64,000 nucleotides of DNA from CAZELM01 sp964512995 (GTDB lineage: Bacteria > CSSED10-310), in contig CAZELM010000011.1 in the NCBI GenBank assembly GCA_964512995.1, positions 32,685-96,684 on the forward strand, in the 5' to 3' direction. The position numbers were made by a program, and so were the translations under genes. This document shows positions 26,427-35,559 of the stretch, one piece after another (the first letter of the stretch is position 1; each line of letters opens with the position of its first letter). The notes under the pieces are model-generated. The model saw only the letters and a list, made by a program, of their open reading frames with translations. It had not been told where the DNA came from and made no database searches.

Positions 26427-26499
26427 CAGTTGCAAGACCCATCTCAGACCGAAAAATCCGAAAATCCGATTAAATCAACAGCTTCTGAATGGGGAAGGG
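26341..26499. repeat. 160-bp inverted-repeat element, MITE-like
   Basis: Arms CCCTTCCCCATGAAGAGTCT...GTTGATTTA (26341-26369) and TAAATCAACAGCTTCTGAAT...GGGGAAGGG (26471-26499) pair over about 24 of 29 bases; inner GGATTTTT / AAAAATCC pair as well. Copy 2 at about 28622 has only the left arm. No target duplication checked. Confidence 0.6.
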
Positions 26500-26663
26500 C
26501 ATATATGCAAATGGCTTTAAAAATAAAACTCGTTTCTCACTTCTCTATATACTCTCTCCTTCAATCCTGTTGCCCGGAATGCAAGACCCTTAAAATGGTC
26601 GTCATTGCGATCCCAGCGGAGCAACCTCTGTCGATTCCATGTTCTATGGAAACGTTGTTGCAG

Positions 26664-28250
26664 TCACTCAATCAGATCCTGGCACCCGCCGATACCAAAT
26701 GCTGCAGCAAAAATACTCTGCGCGTCTGAAGATGTCACCCGGCCGCTTCCATTGCAATCCGCTGCACAATATTCGATATCCGTCGCCTGATAACTCCCCA
26801 ATACAATGATAAAAGCCATCTGACAATCCTCTGATGACAACACTCCATCCCCATTCGCATCTCCACTGTGAATACATGGTTCCGGTGTCGGCTCAGCTTC
26901 AGAAACACGATAGTGAAAGCCCATGTCTGCGATACCGGAGTCTGGCATTCCATCGTGGCGGGTCGTCAACTGGTCCAGGCAGATGAACTGCTCAGGCAGA
27001 TCAAAGCAGATCGCAGCGGATGTATCATGACCACGGTTGATGCAGGGACTATCCTGATTATCACCAGCGTCAATCTGGCTCAAATAAAATGCTCCGGCCG
27101 GTCCGGATATAAACAATGGATCGATGTCTATGGTTTCCGTTCCGGAAAATCCGCCCTGGATATCGGAATGGGATACATTGGAGATGGCACCATCGGCGAT
27201 AATTTCACCGGACGTATCTCCCCATAAAATGCAGTTCATGACATTCAATGTGCCGCTTTCCAGTCTGATCCCGCCACCCGGTTCGATACTTGTATTTCCG
27301 AAAATGGAGCAATTCAGAAAATTCGCTGACACATCTGATAAACAACCGATACCACCTCCCGCTGTCATGGATTGATTACTATTGATCAGGCAATTTATCA
27401 GATCGATTTGACCACCGGACATGCCAATACCCCCACCATTCTGCATGGCGATATTGTTTTCATAGATGTTGTTTCGGTGAATGGTGGTGGCCCATTGGCT
27501 ATTGAATCCGCCGCCGCTATAACCACATGAATTTCCGGAAATCACACAATTCGCGATTGTGACAGCGGATTGCTGTGAAAAAACACCTCCCCCGTCATAT
27601 TCTGCATAATTTCTCTGAATGGTGCAATTTATGATTTCCGGGGAGCCATCGTAGCGGAGAAAAATGCCGCCGCCGTCTTCCAGTGAATAATTATCGGTAA
27701 TGATACAGTCGTGGATTTTAATCGAGGAGTCATACCCCCAGATGCCACCCCCTCGCCGAGCGGTGTTGGACGTGATGATGCAGTGGCGAATCGTGGGGGC
27801 GGTGTTATGGCTGTGGATCGCTCCACCGAGTGCAACCAACGGATCCTCATTCGCATTTCGGATGGTAAAACCATCGACAATCGAATCTTCCCCCTCGCCA
27901 TTCCGAATCAGAAATCCACGCCCGAGATGTTCACAATCGATAATACAGGTCTCTGGTCCGTTTTCTGATTGAATCGTAATGGCTTTCCCGAGAAAATCGA
28001 TGTTTCGGTTGCCGAGTCCTGAATAAGTTCCATCCGCCACAAGAACCGTATCACCGGTTTCCGCATACATGACAGCCTCCTGAATCGTGGTAAATGGATC
28101 GGGGACATGCCGGAATACCGCAGTTTCATCAATGTAAAACTCCCGAATTCCAGTCTGAGTTGATGATACTCGGAGTGTTCCAGCATCTGCAGATTGGGAT
28201 ATCGCACTCATGACACAAGCCAACATCAAAATGTTTCGAAGAAAATTCAT
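26664..28250 (-). CDS. Secreted right-handed parallel beta-helix protein with dockerin-like C-terminus
   Basis: 528 residues from the ATG at 28250, which has GGAGG upstream (a longer frame has none). Signal peptide (about 23 residues). Residues about 50-430 form a beta-helix of NGGGI / CIITxNxxxxGGGIxxxxS rungs with TVLVADGTYSG near the start, as in pectate-lyase-like proteins. C-terminal residues about 455-525, GDANGDGVLSSEDC and ADCNGSGRVTSSDA, resemble a dockerin: two EF-hand-type calcium loops. Dockerins bind cohesins; I see no cohesin in this window. It is flanked by module B repeats. Confidence 0.85.
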   Translation of the reverse strand: MNFLRNILMLACVMSAISQSADAGTLRVSSTQTGIREFYIDETAVFRHVPDPFTTIQEAVMYAETGDTVLVADGTYSGLGNRNIDFLGKAITIQSENGPETCIIDCEHLGRGFLIRNGEGEDSIVDGFTIRNANEDPLVALGGAIHSHNTAPTIRHCIITSNTARRGGGIWGYDSSIKIHDCIITDNYSLEDGGGIFLRYDGSPEIINCTIQRNYAEYDGGGVFSQQSAVTIANCVISGNSCGYSGGGFNSQWATTIHRNNIYENNIAMQNGGGIGMSGGQIDLINCLINSNQSMTAGGGIGCLSDVSANFLNCSIFGNTSIEPGGGIRLESGTLNVMNCILWGDTSGEIIADGAISNVSHSDIQGGFSGTETIDIDPLFISGPAGAFYLSQIDAGDNQDSPCINRGHDTSAAICFDLPEQFICLDQLTTRHDGMPDSGIADMGFHYRVSEAEPTPEPCIHSGDANGDGVLSSEDCQMAFIIVLGSYQATDIEYCAADCNGSGRVTSSDAQSIFAAAFGIGGCQDLIE

Positions 28251-28384
28251 AAAAACCTCCTTATCAATACATTCGAAGAATGATCGTCTTACAGTGTCCT
28301 CTCCAATTTGGAACGGACTGTAAAAAAGAATGGTTTCTCCGGTGAATTTTGGATAACTCATCCGCCATAAAAATGGCTGTAAAT

Positions 28385-28413
28385 TTTATATCACATAATG
28401 CACAGTTTCGCAA
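28385..28413 (-). promoter_or_regulatory. Promoter of the dockerin-like beta-helix gene
   Basis: Reading leftward: TTGCGA, 17-bp spacer, TATAAA. The start codon is about 135 bp downstream, leaving a long leader in AT-rich DNA. Confidence 0.5.
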
Positions 28414-28499
28414 CTATAAAAACAATTAATTATATTTTTAGCGATAATTTTGTTGTTTGCTGACAAAATCCACGTAACTAAATGCTAATAATTCCAATT

Positions 28500-28706
28500 A
28501 AAAGGATATTGGCAGTATTCATTCAGGTGTTCACCACGCATTTGCATATCAGGCGAACCATCAGGACTATCGTCCAATGATGGGGAATATGAAGCTCCAC
28601 TTTTTGACCACATCCCCAACTCTTCCCCATGAAGAGACTGTTGATTTAGTCCCAAAATCAACATTTTTCATCGTTTCTGGATTTTTGATGTGCTTTAAAT
28701 ACAAAA
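28500..28706. repeat. Dispersed repeat module B, copy 2
   Basis: Same order as copy 1: GGCAGTATTCATTCAGGTG, GCATTTGCATATCAGGCGAA, CATCAGGACTATCGTCCAATG, CTTCCCCATGAAGAGACTG and TTTTTGATGTGCTTTAAATAC. The right arm of the inverted repeat is missing. Confidence 0.75.
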
Positions 28707-28855
28707 GGGTCAATCCATAAACATGGCCGGCGGGGTGAGGGCGATATGCCAGTGCCATCGCTTGGTGTTTGTGATTTCGCTTCGCAATTACGGTCGATAT
28801 CTACAGACCGGTAATCAACGGAAAACGGGGATGCCACTATAATAATATCTAAAAT
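28707..28855. repeat. Dispersed repeat module A, copy 2
   Basis: AGGGTCAATCCATAAACATGG, CCGGCGGGGTGAGGG, then GATATGCCAGTGCCATCG, TATCTACAG and ATAATAATATCTAAAATGGG. It follows B here, whereas copy 1 precedes B. Confidence 0.65.
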
Positions 28856-28944
28856 GGGTTAAAAATAGGTTCTGAATTTTTTTTCTCGCTTTTTGTTCTT
28901 TCTATGAAAAAATCAGCACACCAATTTTGGATTTACCCGCCAAC

Positions 28945-31900
28945 TCACCATCCAAATACAACACTGTCCCAATGGCCAAGAATATGAGTAAAATCCAGAT
29001 CCACCAGCGCGGAATAGAAATAGATGTCGCTGGCATGGCCGACATCTCCCGGCCAATCAAAGCGGACAATTTCCCGAAACTGCTTCTCAACACTCAAATC
29101 GATCGTCTCAGAATCAATCTCCGGACTCCAACTGGGATACCAGAAAAACAAACCATATACATCCAGCAGAACGGCGAAAATGCCATTGTCGCCGGATGCC
29201 GATTCCGGATTGGTGATCTGCGCCATCAGGTGAAATCGATCTTCACTGGCAAGCCAATTTCGGGAGATATACAGCTCGACACCCTGTTCCTTTGGCGCAT
29301 ATGGTTCCAGGTGCGCACCCATATCCACCATGCCGGTATCCAGGTTCGCTCCGATCGACGTCGTTCGGTCGCTCATACAGACCGGATCGGTGATAGTTGA
29401 TCCATAACAGATCTGTTGCGCAGGCATGCTCCCTTTATCGATACACGGGCTCTCTCCAAACTGTCCGGTTTCTTTTCGGCCGAGATAATACCGTCCGTAA
29501 GGTCCCGGTACAAATCCAGGGTCTTCCTGAATATTTCCTTCTCCAGGGAATTCTTCTTTCAGATCCGAATAGGAAATGTCCACATGGCCTTCCATGACAA
29601 CCAGATCGCTTCGGATTCCCTTTCCCCAGATAATGCTGTCGACAATCCGGGGATTTCCATTGACTCCACAATAAACCGAGTTTCCAAGACCGTCCGCAGC
29701 ATTGTCAGCGATCGTGCAATGGGCAAAAACGGGTGCACTTTCCTGACACGCTACCGCTCCGCCATTCCCGGACGCCCGATTGTCTGCGATGATGGAGTTA
29801 GCGATCAGAGTACCATCTCCCGCTCCATTCAATCGCAACCCCGCGCCTGCCGTTGCCGTATTCGACATGATCATGGTATTCAGAATCACGGGAGATGCGC
29901 CCGATTCCACCCGGATACCCCCCGGTTCATCGTTCTGTGTCACGATACCGGCATCCATGACCGGCGACGCACCGCCATAACATATCAATCCGCCGGAGTT
30001 CCTGGAAAGCACCATATGATGCATCCACAAGGCCGACTGGCGATCGCAGACAACCGCTCCCGATCGTCCGCCCTGAACCGTCATCCGGAACAACTCCGCC
30101 CCGGATTCCCCGGAACTGAACCAGACCGGTGCCGATTGTTCGGCATCGAGTATGGTGCTCCCCACATCCGCTCCAGAAACCGAAACATCTCGAATGACCG
30201 GTAATGGGAATCGTTCGGAGGTGGCTGATGGAGCGTATTTTCCGGAAGCCAGATGAATCCGCAGCGGATTCTCCGGTGTGGCATATATCATACTGAGCGC
30301 GTGTTGGATTGTTTTGAATGGCTGATCCGGAGTCAGTCCGTTGTTTTCATCGGAACCATCCGGTGATACATATACATCCTGCATGATCGGGACGGTTTCA
30401 GATATGCAGTTGGTGAAGTCGAACACATCGGGTGGTTCCACATAATAATCCGAGCGGCAATATCCGGCAAACGTGTTGAATCCCGCATCGAACGGCTCCT
30501 CAGGGAAAAGCGAAGAGGAATAAAAAAGGTCTGCGCCGGAACCCGCCCGGTTGCCGCCAAAGTAATTCCGCATGGAGACATCGCCACCGAACAGAATTGA
30601 AGAATCATAATCCATCGCGACCGCACCGCCGTACAAAGCCTGGTTATCGGTAAACCGCGACTGCTGAATGGTATGGACTCCCCCTTGAGTGACGATAGCG
30701 CCGCCGGTATCCGCTGCGTGATTGCTCTCGAACAGACAATTCTGAATCACGGCACGGGAATTGTGTGAATACAGACCCGCTCCGTTTTCCGCCTGATTTT
30801 CCGATACCATGCTGTCTGACATGGTGAGAATGGCCTCGTTCGACAAATGAATGGCCGCTCCGGCCAATGCCGTATTCGCTGAAAAGGCCGAACGCTGAAT
30901 GGATAGGGCAGATCCGGAATCCAGAAAAATGCCGCTTCCCCTGTTTCCGGATATCAGACTGTCCATCACATTCAGATCGGAACGGGATGCATAGATCGCT
31001 CCGGCTCGTTCACCGGTATTGGCTGTCAATTGACATCCATCCATCCCGAATGAGGAGTTGTGCGCTTGAACTGCGCCGCCCAGTTCTGCATTTCCACCGG
31101 TCAAAGTCAGATCATACAGAGCGATTCCGATGTCATTCCGAAGCGACAGGACGGCCGACTGGTTCTGACCGTCAATTACCGTCTGATCCCGGCCGCTCCC
31201 CATGAACGACACATAACTCATCATCGGAATGGCAGTTCCGGATGTGATAAACGTTCCAGCTCCCAGATAGATCACACGGGGATTGGACTGAGTGCCGATC
31301 GTGACCTGCAGAGCATGCTGAATCGTACGGAATGCATTCGTCCAACTGGTACCGGTATTCCCATCATCTCCGGTAACGGACACATACACATCATCGTAAA
31401 TGGGTATGCACTCCGTCGATACGCTTCCCGTCAGATCGAAATTCCGATTGGGAGACACGATCAGATCTGATTCAAAGCAGAATGAAAACTCATTATTCCG
31501 GGCGTTCACGGGTGTTCCGAGGAGTTCCGTGCTGAATATATCCCAGCCATCAACGGCTGCATTTTGAGAAAAATAATTAGCATATTCTTCTGAGCCGCCG
31601 ATGATCGGATGGGATTGCTGATCCAATGCGATACCTCCACCGCTGATTCCGGCAGAATTACCGGTCATTCTGCTGTTCCGGATCGTTGGACTGGAGGATT
31701 GGACACAGTAAATGCCGCCACCATAGGATGCGGCCTCATTGTCTCTGATCCAGCAGTCGCGGATTTCGGAACGGTCATGGAGGTGGCAACCAATACCGGC
31801 TCCCATATCGGAACGGTTATGGGATATTGTCGACCCATCCGTCACGAGGACGGTGGAATCCCAGATCGCGATGCCGCCGCCCGTTTCGCTTGAAATATTG

Positions 31901-32577
31901 TAGGAGATGTCGGTATCTGCAATGGTGAGCCGGGAATCCGGGGCACAAAAAACACCGCCTCCCGAAGCGAACGATGTATTGGAGTCAATGGTGCAGTTCA
32001 CCAGGGTTGCCAGTCCATCGGAGAGGCAGGCCAACCCTCCGCCGTTGCCACTCTGAGCGACATTCTGGAGTATGGAACAGGATTCGATCCGGGGAGCCGA
32101 CGATCCGCTCCATGCCAGTCCGCCGCCCTGAGAATAAGCGGTATTTTCGATCAGGAGGCAATTTCGGATGGTGGGGGAGGCATTTTCGCAAAAGATACCG
32201 CCGCCGTTCTCCGCTTCCCCATACCGGATGGTGAATCCCTGGATAATGGCGTCCGGGGCTTCGGACTCGTGAATGTAAAAACCACGATGGGAACCGATCT
32301 GTCCATGATCAGCACAATCGATGATGCAATTAGCCATCCCACTGACGGATCGAACGATGATGGATTTTCCCCGGAGCGAAATATCGGTATTGCCAACTCC
32401 TGAATATCTGCCATCTTCGACCAGCACGGTATCCCCCGTTCCGGCTTCGTTGATCGCGGCCTGAATGGAACTGTATTGGGATGGTACAAACAGCTCCGCA
32501 GAAAATGATCCTGTTGTATAGAAAACGATGTTTATGATCCACATCATAATACAACTGACGGATAATCGATTGGTCAT
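28945..32577 (-). CDS. Large secreted parallel beta-helix protein with the recurring domain at its C-terminus
   Basis: 1210 residues from the ATG at 32577 (AAAGGAGATTATCAGT upstream). Signal peptide. Three beta-helix blocks: about 30-370 (starts SSIQAAINEAGTGDTVLVED), 385-680 and 700-1080, the last two each opened by a DUF1565-like VTGDDGNTGTSW or VSPDGSDENNGLTP with FKTIQHAL. The rungs use GGGIxCxxxSxPTIRNC repeats. The final 110 residues are a copy of the recurring extracellular domain (GIFAVLLDVYGLFFWYPSW, FDWP, YFYSALVD, VVFGW). The opening segment shares its pattern with the other beta-helix gene, so the two are paralogues. Function unknown, probably at the cell surface. Confidence 0.85.
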   Translation of the reverse strand: MTNRLSVSCIMMWIINIVFYTTGSFSAELFVPSQYSSIQAAINEAGTGDTVLVEDGRYSGVGNTDISLRGKSIIVRSVSGMANCIIDCADHGQIGSHRGFYIHESEAPDAIIQGFTIRYGEAENGGGIFCENASPTIRNCLLIENTAYSQGGGLAWSGSSAPRIESCSILQNVAQSGNGGGLACLSDGLATLVNCTIDSNTSFASGGGVFCAPDSRLTIADTDISYNISSETGGGIAIWDSTVLVTDGSTISHNRSDMGAGIGCHLHDRSEIRDCWIRDNEAASYGGGIYCVQSSSPTIRNSRMTGNSAGISGGGIALDQQSHPIIGGSEEYANYFSQNAAVDGWDIFSTELLGTPVNARNNEFSFCFESDLIVSPNRNFDLTGSVSTECIPIYDDVYVSVTGDDGNTGTSWTNAFRTIQHALQVTIGTQSNPRVIYLGAGTFITSGTAIPMMSYVSFMGSGRDQTVIDGQNQSAVLSLRNDIGIALYDLTLTGGNAELGGAVQAHNSSFGMDGCQLTANTGERAGAIYASRSDLNVMDSLISGNRGSGIFLDSGSALSIQRSAFSANTALAGAAIHLSNEAILTMSDSMVSENQAENGAGLYSHNSRAVIQNCLFESNHAADTGGAIVTQGGVHTIQQSRFTDNQALYGGAVAMDYDSSILFGGDVSMRNYFGGNRAGSGADLFYSSSLFPEEPFDAGFNTFAGYCRSDYYVEPPDVFDFTNCISETVPIMQDVYVSPDGSDENNGLTPDQPFKTIQHALSMIYATPENPLRIHLASGKYAPSATSERFPLPVIRDVSVSGADVGSTILDAEQSAPVWFSSGESGAELFRMTVQGGRSGAVVCDRQSALWMHHMVLSRNSGGLICYGGASPVMDAGIVTQNDEPGGIRVESGASPVILNTMIMSNTATAGAGLRLNGAGDGTLIANSIIADNRASGNGGAVACQESAPVFAHCTIADNAADGLGNSVYCGVNGNPRIVDSIIWGKGIRSDLVVMEGHVDISYSDLKEEFPGEGNIQEDPGFVPGPYGRYYLGRKETGQFGESPCIDKGSMPAQQICYGSTITDPVCMSDRTTSIGANLDTGMVDMGAHLEPYAPKEQGVELYISRNWLASEDRFHLMAQITNPESASGDNGIFAVLLDVYGLFFWYPSWSPEIDSETIDLSVEKQFREIVRFDWPGDVGHASDIYFYSALVDLDFTHILGHWDSVVFGW

Positions 32578-32832
32578 ACTGATAATCTCCTTTGAACCGA
32601 TCATACCCCAAATGGAATTCTATTTCCAGAAGCAGTTGATGATATTGTCCAGCGTGAGAGTCGGCATCTGCTCCGGAACGAAAGCGGTTTTTCTGAACGA
32701 TTGACGAATTCTCTTATGCACACAGGCCGCATGAAGGGAAAACGATTTGAAGCTCAAATCAATACCGGTTTTACACGGACTGGGCCGATTAAAAACGAAA
32801 CGCCGTATCCGGGTTGGCGCAGGCATCGATTA

Positions 32833-33894
32833 TCAGTTATTTTTTTCCAATTTCCCGACTGGTGAAAAATACAATACGAACTCATCTTCCCCGTCGACAT
32901 TGACCAGTTCGTCGATGAGTTTCTGGGAGTAGGCTCCGATGGCACATGTTCCGCAGGATATGGATTCGCATGCCAGATAAAGGTTCTGGCAGAGATGGCC
33001 GACATCGATCATCATGACTTTATGAGCGGCGATCGTGTAACGCCATTCTGATCGGTAGGGAATGACGCTCCAGATAAAAACAACCGACGAGTGGCCGACG
33101 AAGGATTGCCCGACGGCTGCTTCAGTCAGCTTCTCCGCCATATTTTCGACCGGGAACAGAAACACCACTTTATGGTCGAATGGCTGATACCGATACATTC
33201 CGGGTTTCAGTCCACTGACGTAATTTACGGCCAGATACGTTTCGAAGGGGTGCCGGGAACCCGCGGAGGGAACGGTCCGGAAGCTGATCTTGCCCTGATG
33301 CATGACCTTACGGACACCTTGCGTTGCCCAGAGCAGATAGGAGAGTTCTGTCAGTGTAAGGGGTTCTTCGGTGAATTTCCGGTGGCTTTCCCGATCCCGG
33401 ATACACGCCATGATATTGGGTTTACTCAATTCCAGTGTATTGGGATCCGGAAGATCGATCAAACCATCGGTCGGATTCACATCTTTTTGTGGTGGGGGGA
33501 TGGGGATGCCGGCCATCTGATCTGAAATGCCCATACCCATCGTAAAACATTCTTTCATCATCATCCGGTTGATTTTGGTCTGAGATTTATTTCGTTCCGT
33601 CTCCACTTTCATTTTCTCCAACTGCCCATCCAGTGCATCCATGGATTCATTGATGAGCTGATCGGACCGCTGGAGTTCTTCCAGGGTTATTTCACCGATC
33701 TTCGCAATTTGGGATTCCAGCCAATTTTTTTGCGTTTCGGATAATGGAGCGAGGAATGCATCCCGATTTTCAGAATCTGCATATTTGAATAATCTGAAAA
33801 GATGTTCCTCTTTTTGCTCCTCAAAAATACCTTCCAGAAGTACAGAGCGGCTCAATTTATCCAATCCAGCGATTTTTGCTAAAATCTCAAACAT
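32833..33894 (-). CDS. SagB-type nitroreductase-fold oxidoreductase with N-terminal extension
   Basis: 353 residues. Residues 1-120 are charged and helical (WLESQIAKIGEITLEELQRS, LEKMKVETERNKSQ). The SagB-like FMN domain (about 160-350) has ESHRKFTEEPLTLTELSYLL, RTVPSAGSRHPFETYLAV, YRYQPFDHKV and CAIGAYSQKLIDELV. SagB enzymes oxidise thiazolines or oxazolines in RiPP pathways, but many stand-alone members have unknown substrates. No cyclodehydratase, precursor peptide or transporter is seen nearby. ATG with GGAGTCTCTG upstream. The helical extension is unusual for SagB. Confidence 0.8.
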   Translation of the reverse strand: MFEILAKIAGLDKLSRSVLLEGIFEEQKEEHLFRLFKYADSENRDAFLAPLSETQKNWLESQIAKIGEITLEELQRSDQLINESMDALDGQLEKMKVETERNKSQTKINRMMMKECFTMGMGISDQMAGIPIPPPQKDVNPTDGLIDLPDPNTLELSKPNIMACIRDRESHRKFTEEPLTLTELSYLLWATQGVRKVMHQGKISFRTVPSAGSRHPFETYLAVNYVSGLKPGMYRYQPFDHKVVFLFPVENMAEKLTEAAVGQSFVGHSSVVFIWSVIPYRSEWRYTIAAHKVMMIDVGHLCQNLYLACESISCGTCAIGAYSQKLIDELVNVDGEDEFVLYFSPVGKLEKNN

Positions 33895-34317
33895 CAGAGA
33901 CTCCTTTCTTCAAACAGGAACCACACAAAACTGCTTATCTTTCCGATGCATTTCGTGCCAGAACGCCATGCCTGCACATCTCATCATGTCGTCATGGAAA
34001 CGTAATACATAAAATCGTCATGCAGAGTACAACGGATGTGGAACGTTTGCAAATATTAAAGATCCCACAAGCACGGAATCATGTTTTTCGTATTGGACTG
34101 CAATCACGATGACACGTCTATATGGTTTTGAGTCAAGAACACCAGACCGAAAACTGCCAACACCTTTTCAGAAATTGTCTTCGTACAGGGCGAGACAGAC
34201 CGGTTATCGCTCCAAACGGGATAGAGAGTATTGATCGGATTTATTCTTTTTGACATGTTTTTATTTTCGATTTAGAATGGCGAAGATTTTATTTTACAAG
34301 CAACGGTGGGGTTATCC
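33895..34317. other. Divergent intergenic stretch
   Basis: No gene. Small open frames have no ribosome site. The rightward promoter of the kinase-recD2 operon lies at the right end. Confidence 0.6.
34250..34278 (+). promoter_or_regulatory. Promoter of the kinase-recD2 operon
   Basis: TTGACA, exactly 17 bp, TAGAAT: a near-consensus sigma-70-type promoter, 39 bp from the start codon. Confidence 0.75.
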
Positions 34318-35559
34318 ATGCGTAAGATATTGATTGTTGAAGAAAACAAAATGTTCCAAAAAATTTATCAAAATCTTTTGGTCGGTAGAGGTTTTGAAGT
34401 GATTCCGGCAAGTTCGATTGAAGAATGTGACCAGCAGCTCCAGGAAATCACTCCAGATCTTGTCCTGGTGAACCCGATCATTTCCAGTGGCCGTGGCGTG
34501 GAGTTAATGGAACGAATACGCGGACCGCGAGGTGGATTCTCCGGCATTCCCATGTTGGTGATATCATCCAAGGATGAACTGGAGATGAAACAGGCGGCTC
34601 TCCGCCTGGGAGCTGTTGAATATGTTGTGAAACACATGGTTCAACCGAAGGCTGTTGTCAAAAAAATCGAAGACCATCTCAAACATCGGCCGCCTGCGCC
34701 GAAACACGCGCTCGACCCGCGTTCGCTGAAACCGGGCGACATTCTTGATGATCGCTATAAAATTCTGGAACGTCTGGGAAGAGGGGGGCAGGGAGCCGTA
34801 TTCAGGACGTATGATCAGCGGCTGAATGAAGAAATCGCCTTGAAAATTCTGATCCTGAATCCTGAAATTGCCGAAGATGCGATGGAGTCCTTTTTGAGTG
34901 AAGTCCGCCTGTCCCGAAAGGTTGCACATCCCAATGTCATTCGCGTCCATGATATCGGGCAAAGCGGCGGTATTCATTATATTACGATGGAACTGGTCAA
35001 GGGTAAAGATCTGAATCAATACAGTTATGATCACTGGCCGCTCAGTTATGCCGACCTGATTCAGATTTTCATCCAGATCGCCTCTGCCTTACGAGCAGCT
35101 CATGAGACAGGCATTATCCACCGGGATGTCAAACCCCAGAACATCCTCCTGACCTGCGAAGGCATCGTTAAAATGGGTGATTTCGGGATTGCGTCAGTTG
35201 CTGGAGCGTTGTTGAAAACCACCGAAGAACTGTCCTTTGGAACTCCCGATTATATGGCTCCGGAACTCGCGATAATCGAACCGGAGATGATCGATCAGCG
35301 CATCGATATTTACTCTTTTGGTGTCGTCATGTATGAAGCGTTCACGGGAGTGTTGCCCTATGAGGGGAAAACGATCTTTGAAGTGATCCAGCTTCATCAG
35401 GAAGGGAAACCCAATCCCCCCCGCGCCATGAATCCTGATTTTCCCGAGGATTTGGAATATGCGATTCTCAAATGCATGAAACGGGATCCCGAAGACCGGT
35501 TTTATGACATGGATGAAGTGATCGCTGCCTTAAAGAGAGTGCCTATTCCGAGTGCCTGA
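34318..35559 (+). CDS. Degenerate receiver fused to a Ser/Thr protein kinase
   Basis: 413 residues. Residues 1-118 have the receiver fold (ILIVEEN, LVLVNPIISS, SSKDE, conserved Lys105), but the phosphoacceptor Asp is Asn52 and the acidic pair is Glu8-Glu9. This should not be phosphorylated in the usual way. Residues about 146-410 are a Hanks-type kinase: GRGGQG (154-159), Lys176, HRDVKPQN (Asp270), DFG (Asp288) and APE. All catalytic residues are present. I use the ATG with GGTGGGG upstream. The stop overlaps the recD2 start by eight bases. No transmembrane segment is seen, so it is cytoplasmic. Confidence 0.9.
   Translation: MRKILIVEENKMFQKIYQNLLVGRGFEVIPASSIEECDQQLQEITPDLVLVNPIISSGRGVELMERIRGPRGGFSGIPMLVISSKDELEMKQAALRLGAVEYVVKHMVQPKAVVKKIEDHLKHRPPAPKHALDPRSLKPGDILDDRYKILERLGRGGQGAVFRTYDQRLNEEIALKILILNPEIAEDAMESFLSEVRLSRKVAHPNVIRVHDIGQSGGIHYITMELVKGKDLNQYSYDHWPLSYADLIQIFIQIASALRAAHETGIIHRDVKPQNILLTCEGIVKMGDFGIASVAGALLKTTEELSFGTPDYMAPELAIIEPEMIDQRIDIYSFGVVMYEAFTGVLPYEGKTIFEVIQLHQEGKPNPPRAMNPDFPEDLEYAILKCMKRDPEDRFYDMDEVIAALKRVPIPSA

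Larger units (their letters stand above)
25749..26663. other. Repeat-filled intergenic stretch
   Basis: No gene. It holds repeat module A (25970-26215), module B (26217-26426) and a 29-bp-arm inverted repeat (26341-26499). The small open frames here have no ribosome site and no family features. Confidence 0.65.
28251..28944. other. Intergenic stretch with promoter and repeat modules
   Basis: No gene. The leftward promoter (28385-28413) is followed by AT-rich DNA, then repeat modules B and A (28500-28855). Confidence 0.65.

Noticed and set aside
26310..26729. 139-codon plus-strand frame
   Set aside because: It runs through the inverted-repeat element into the 3' end of the beta-helix gene; no ribosome site.
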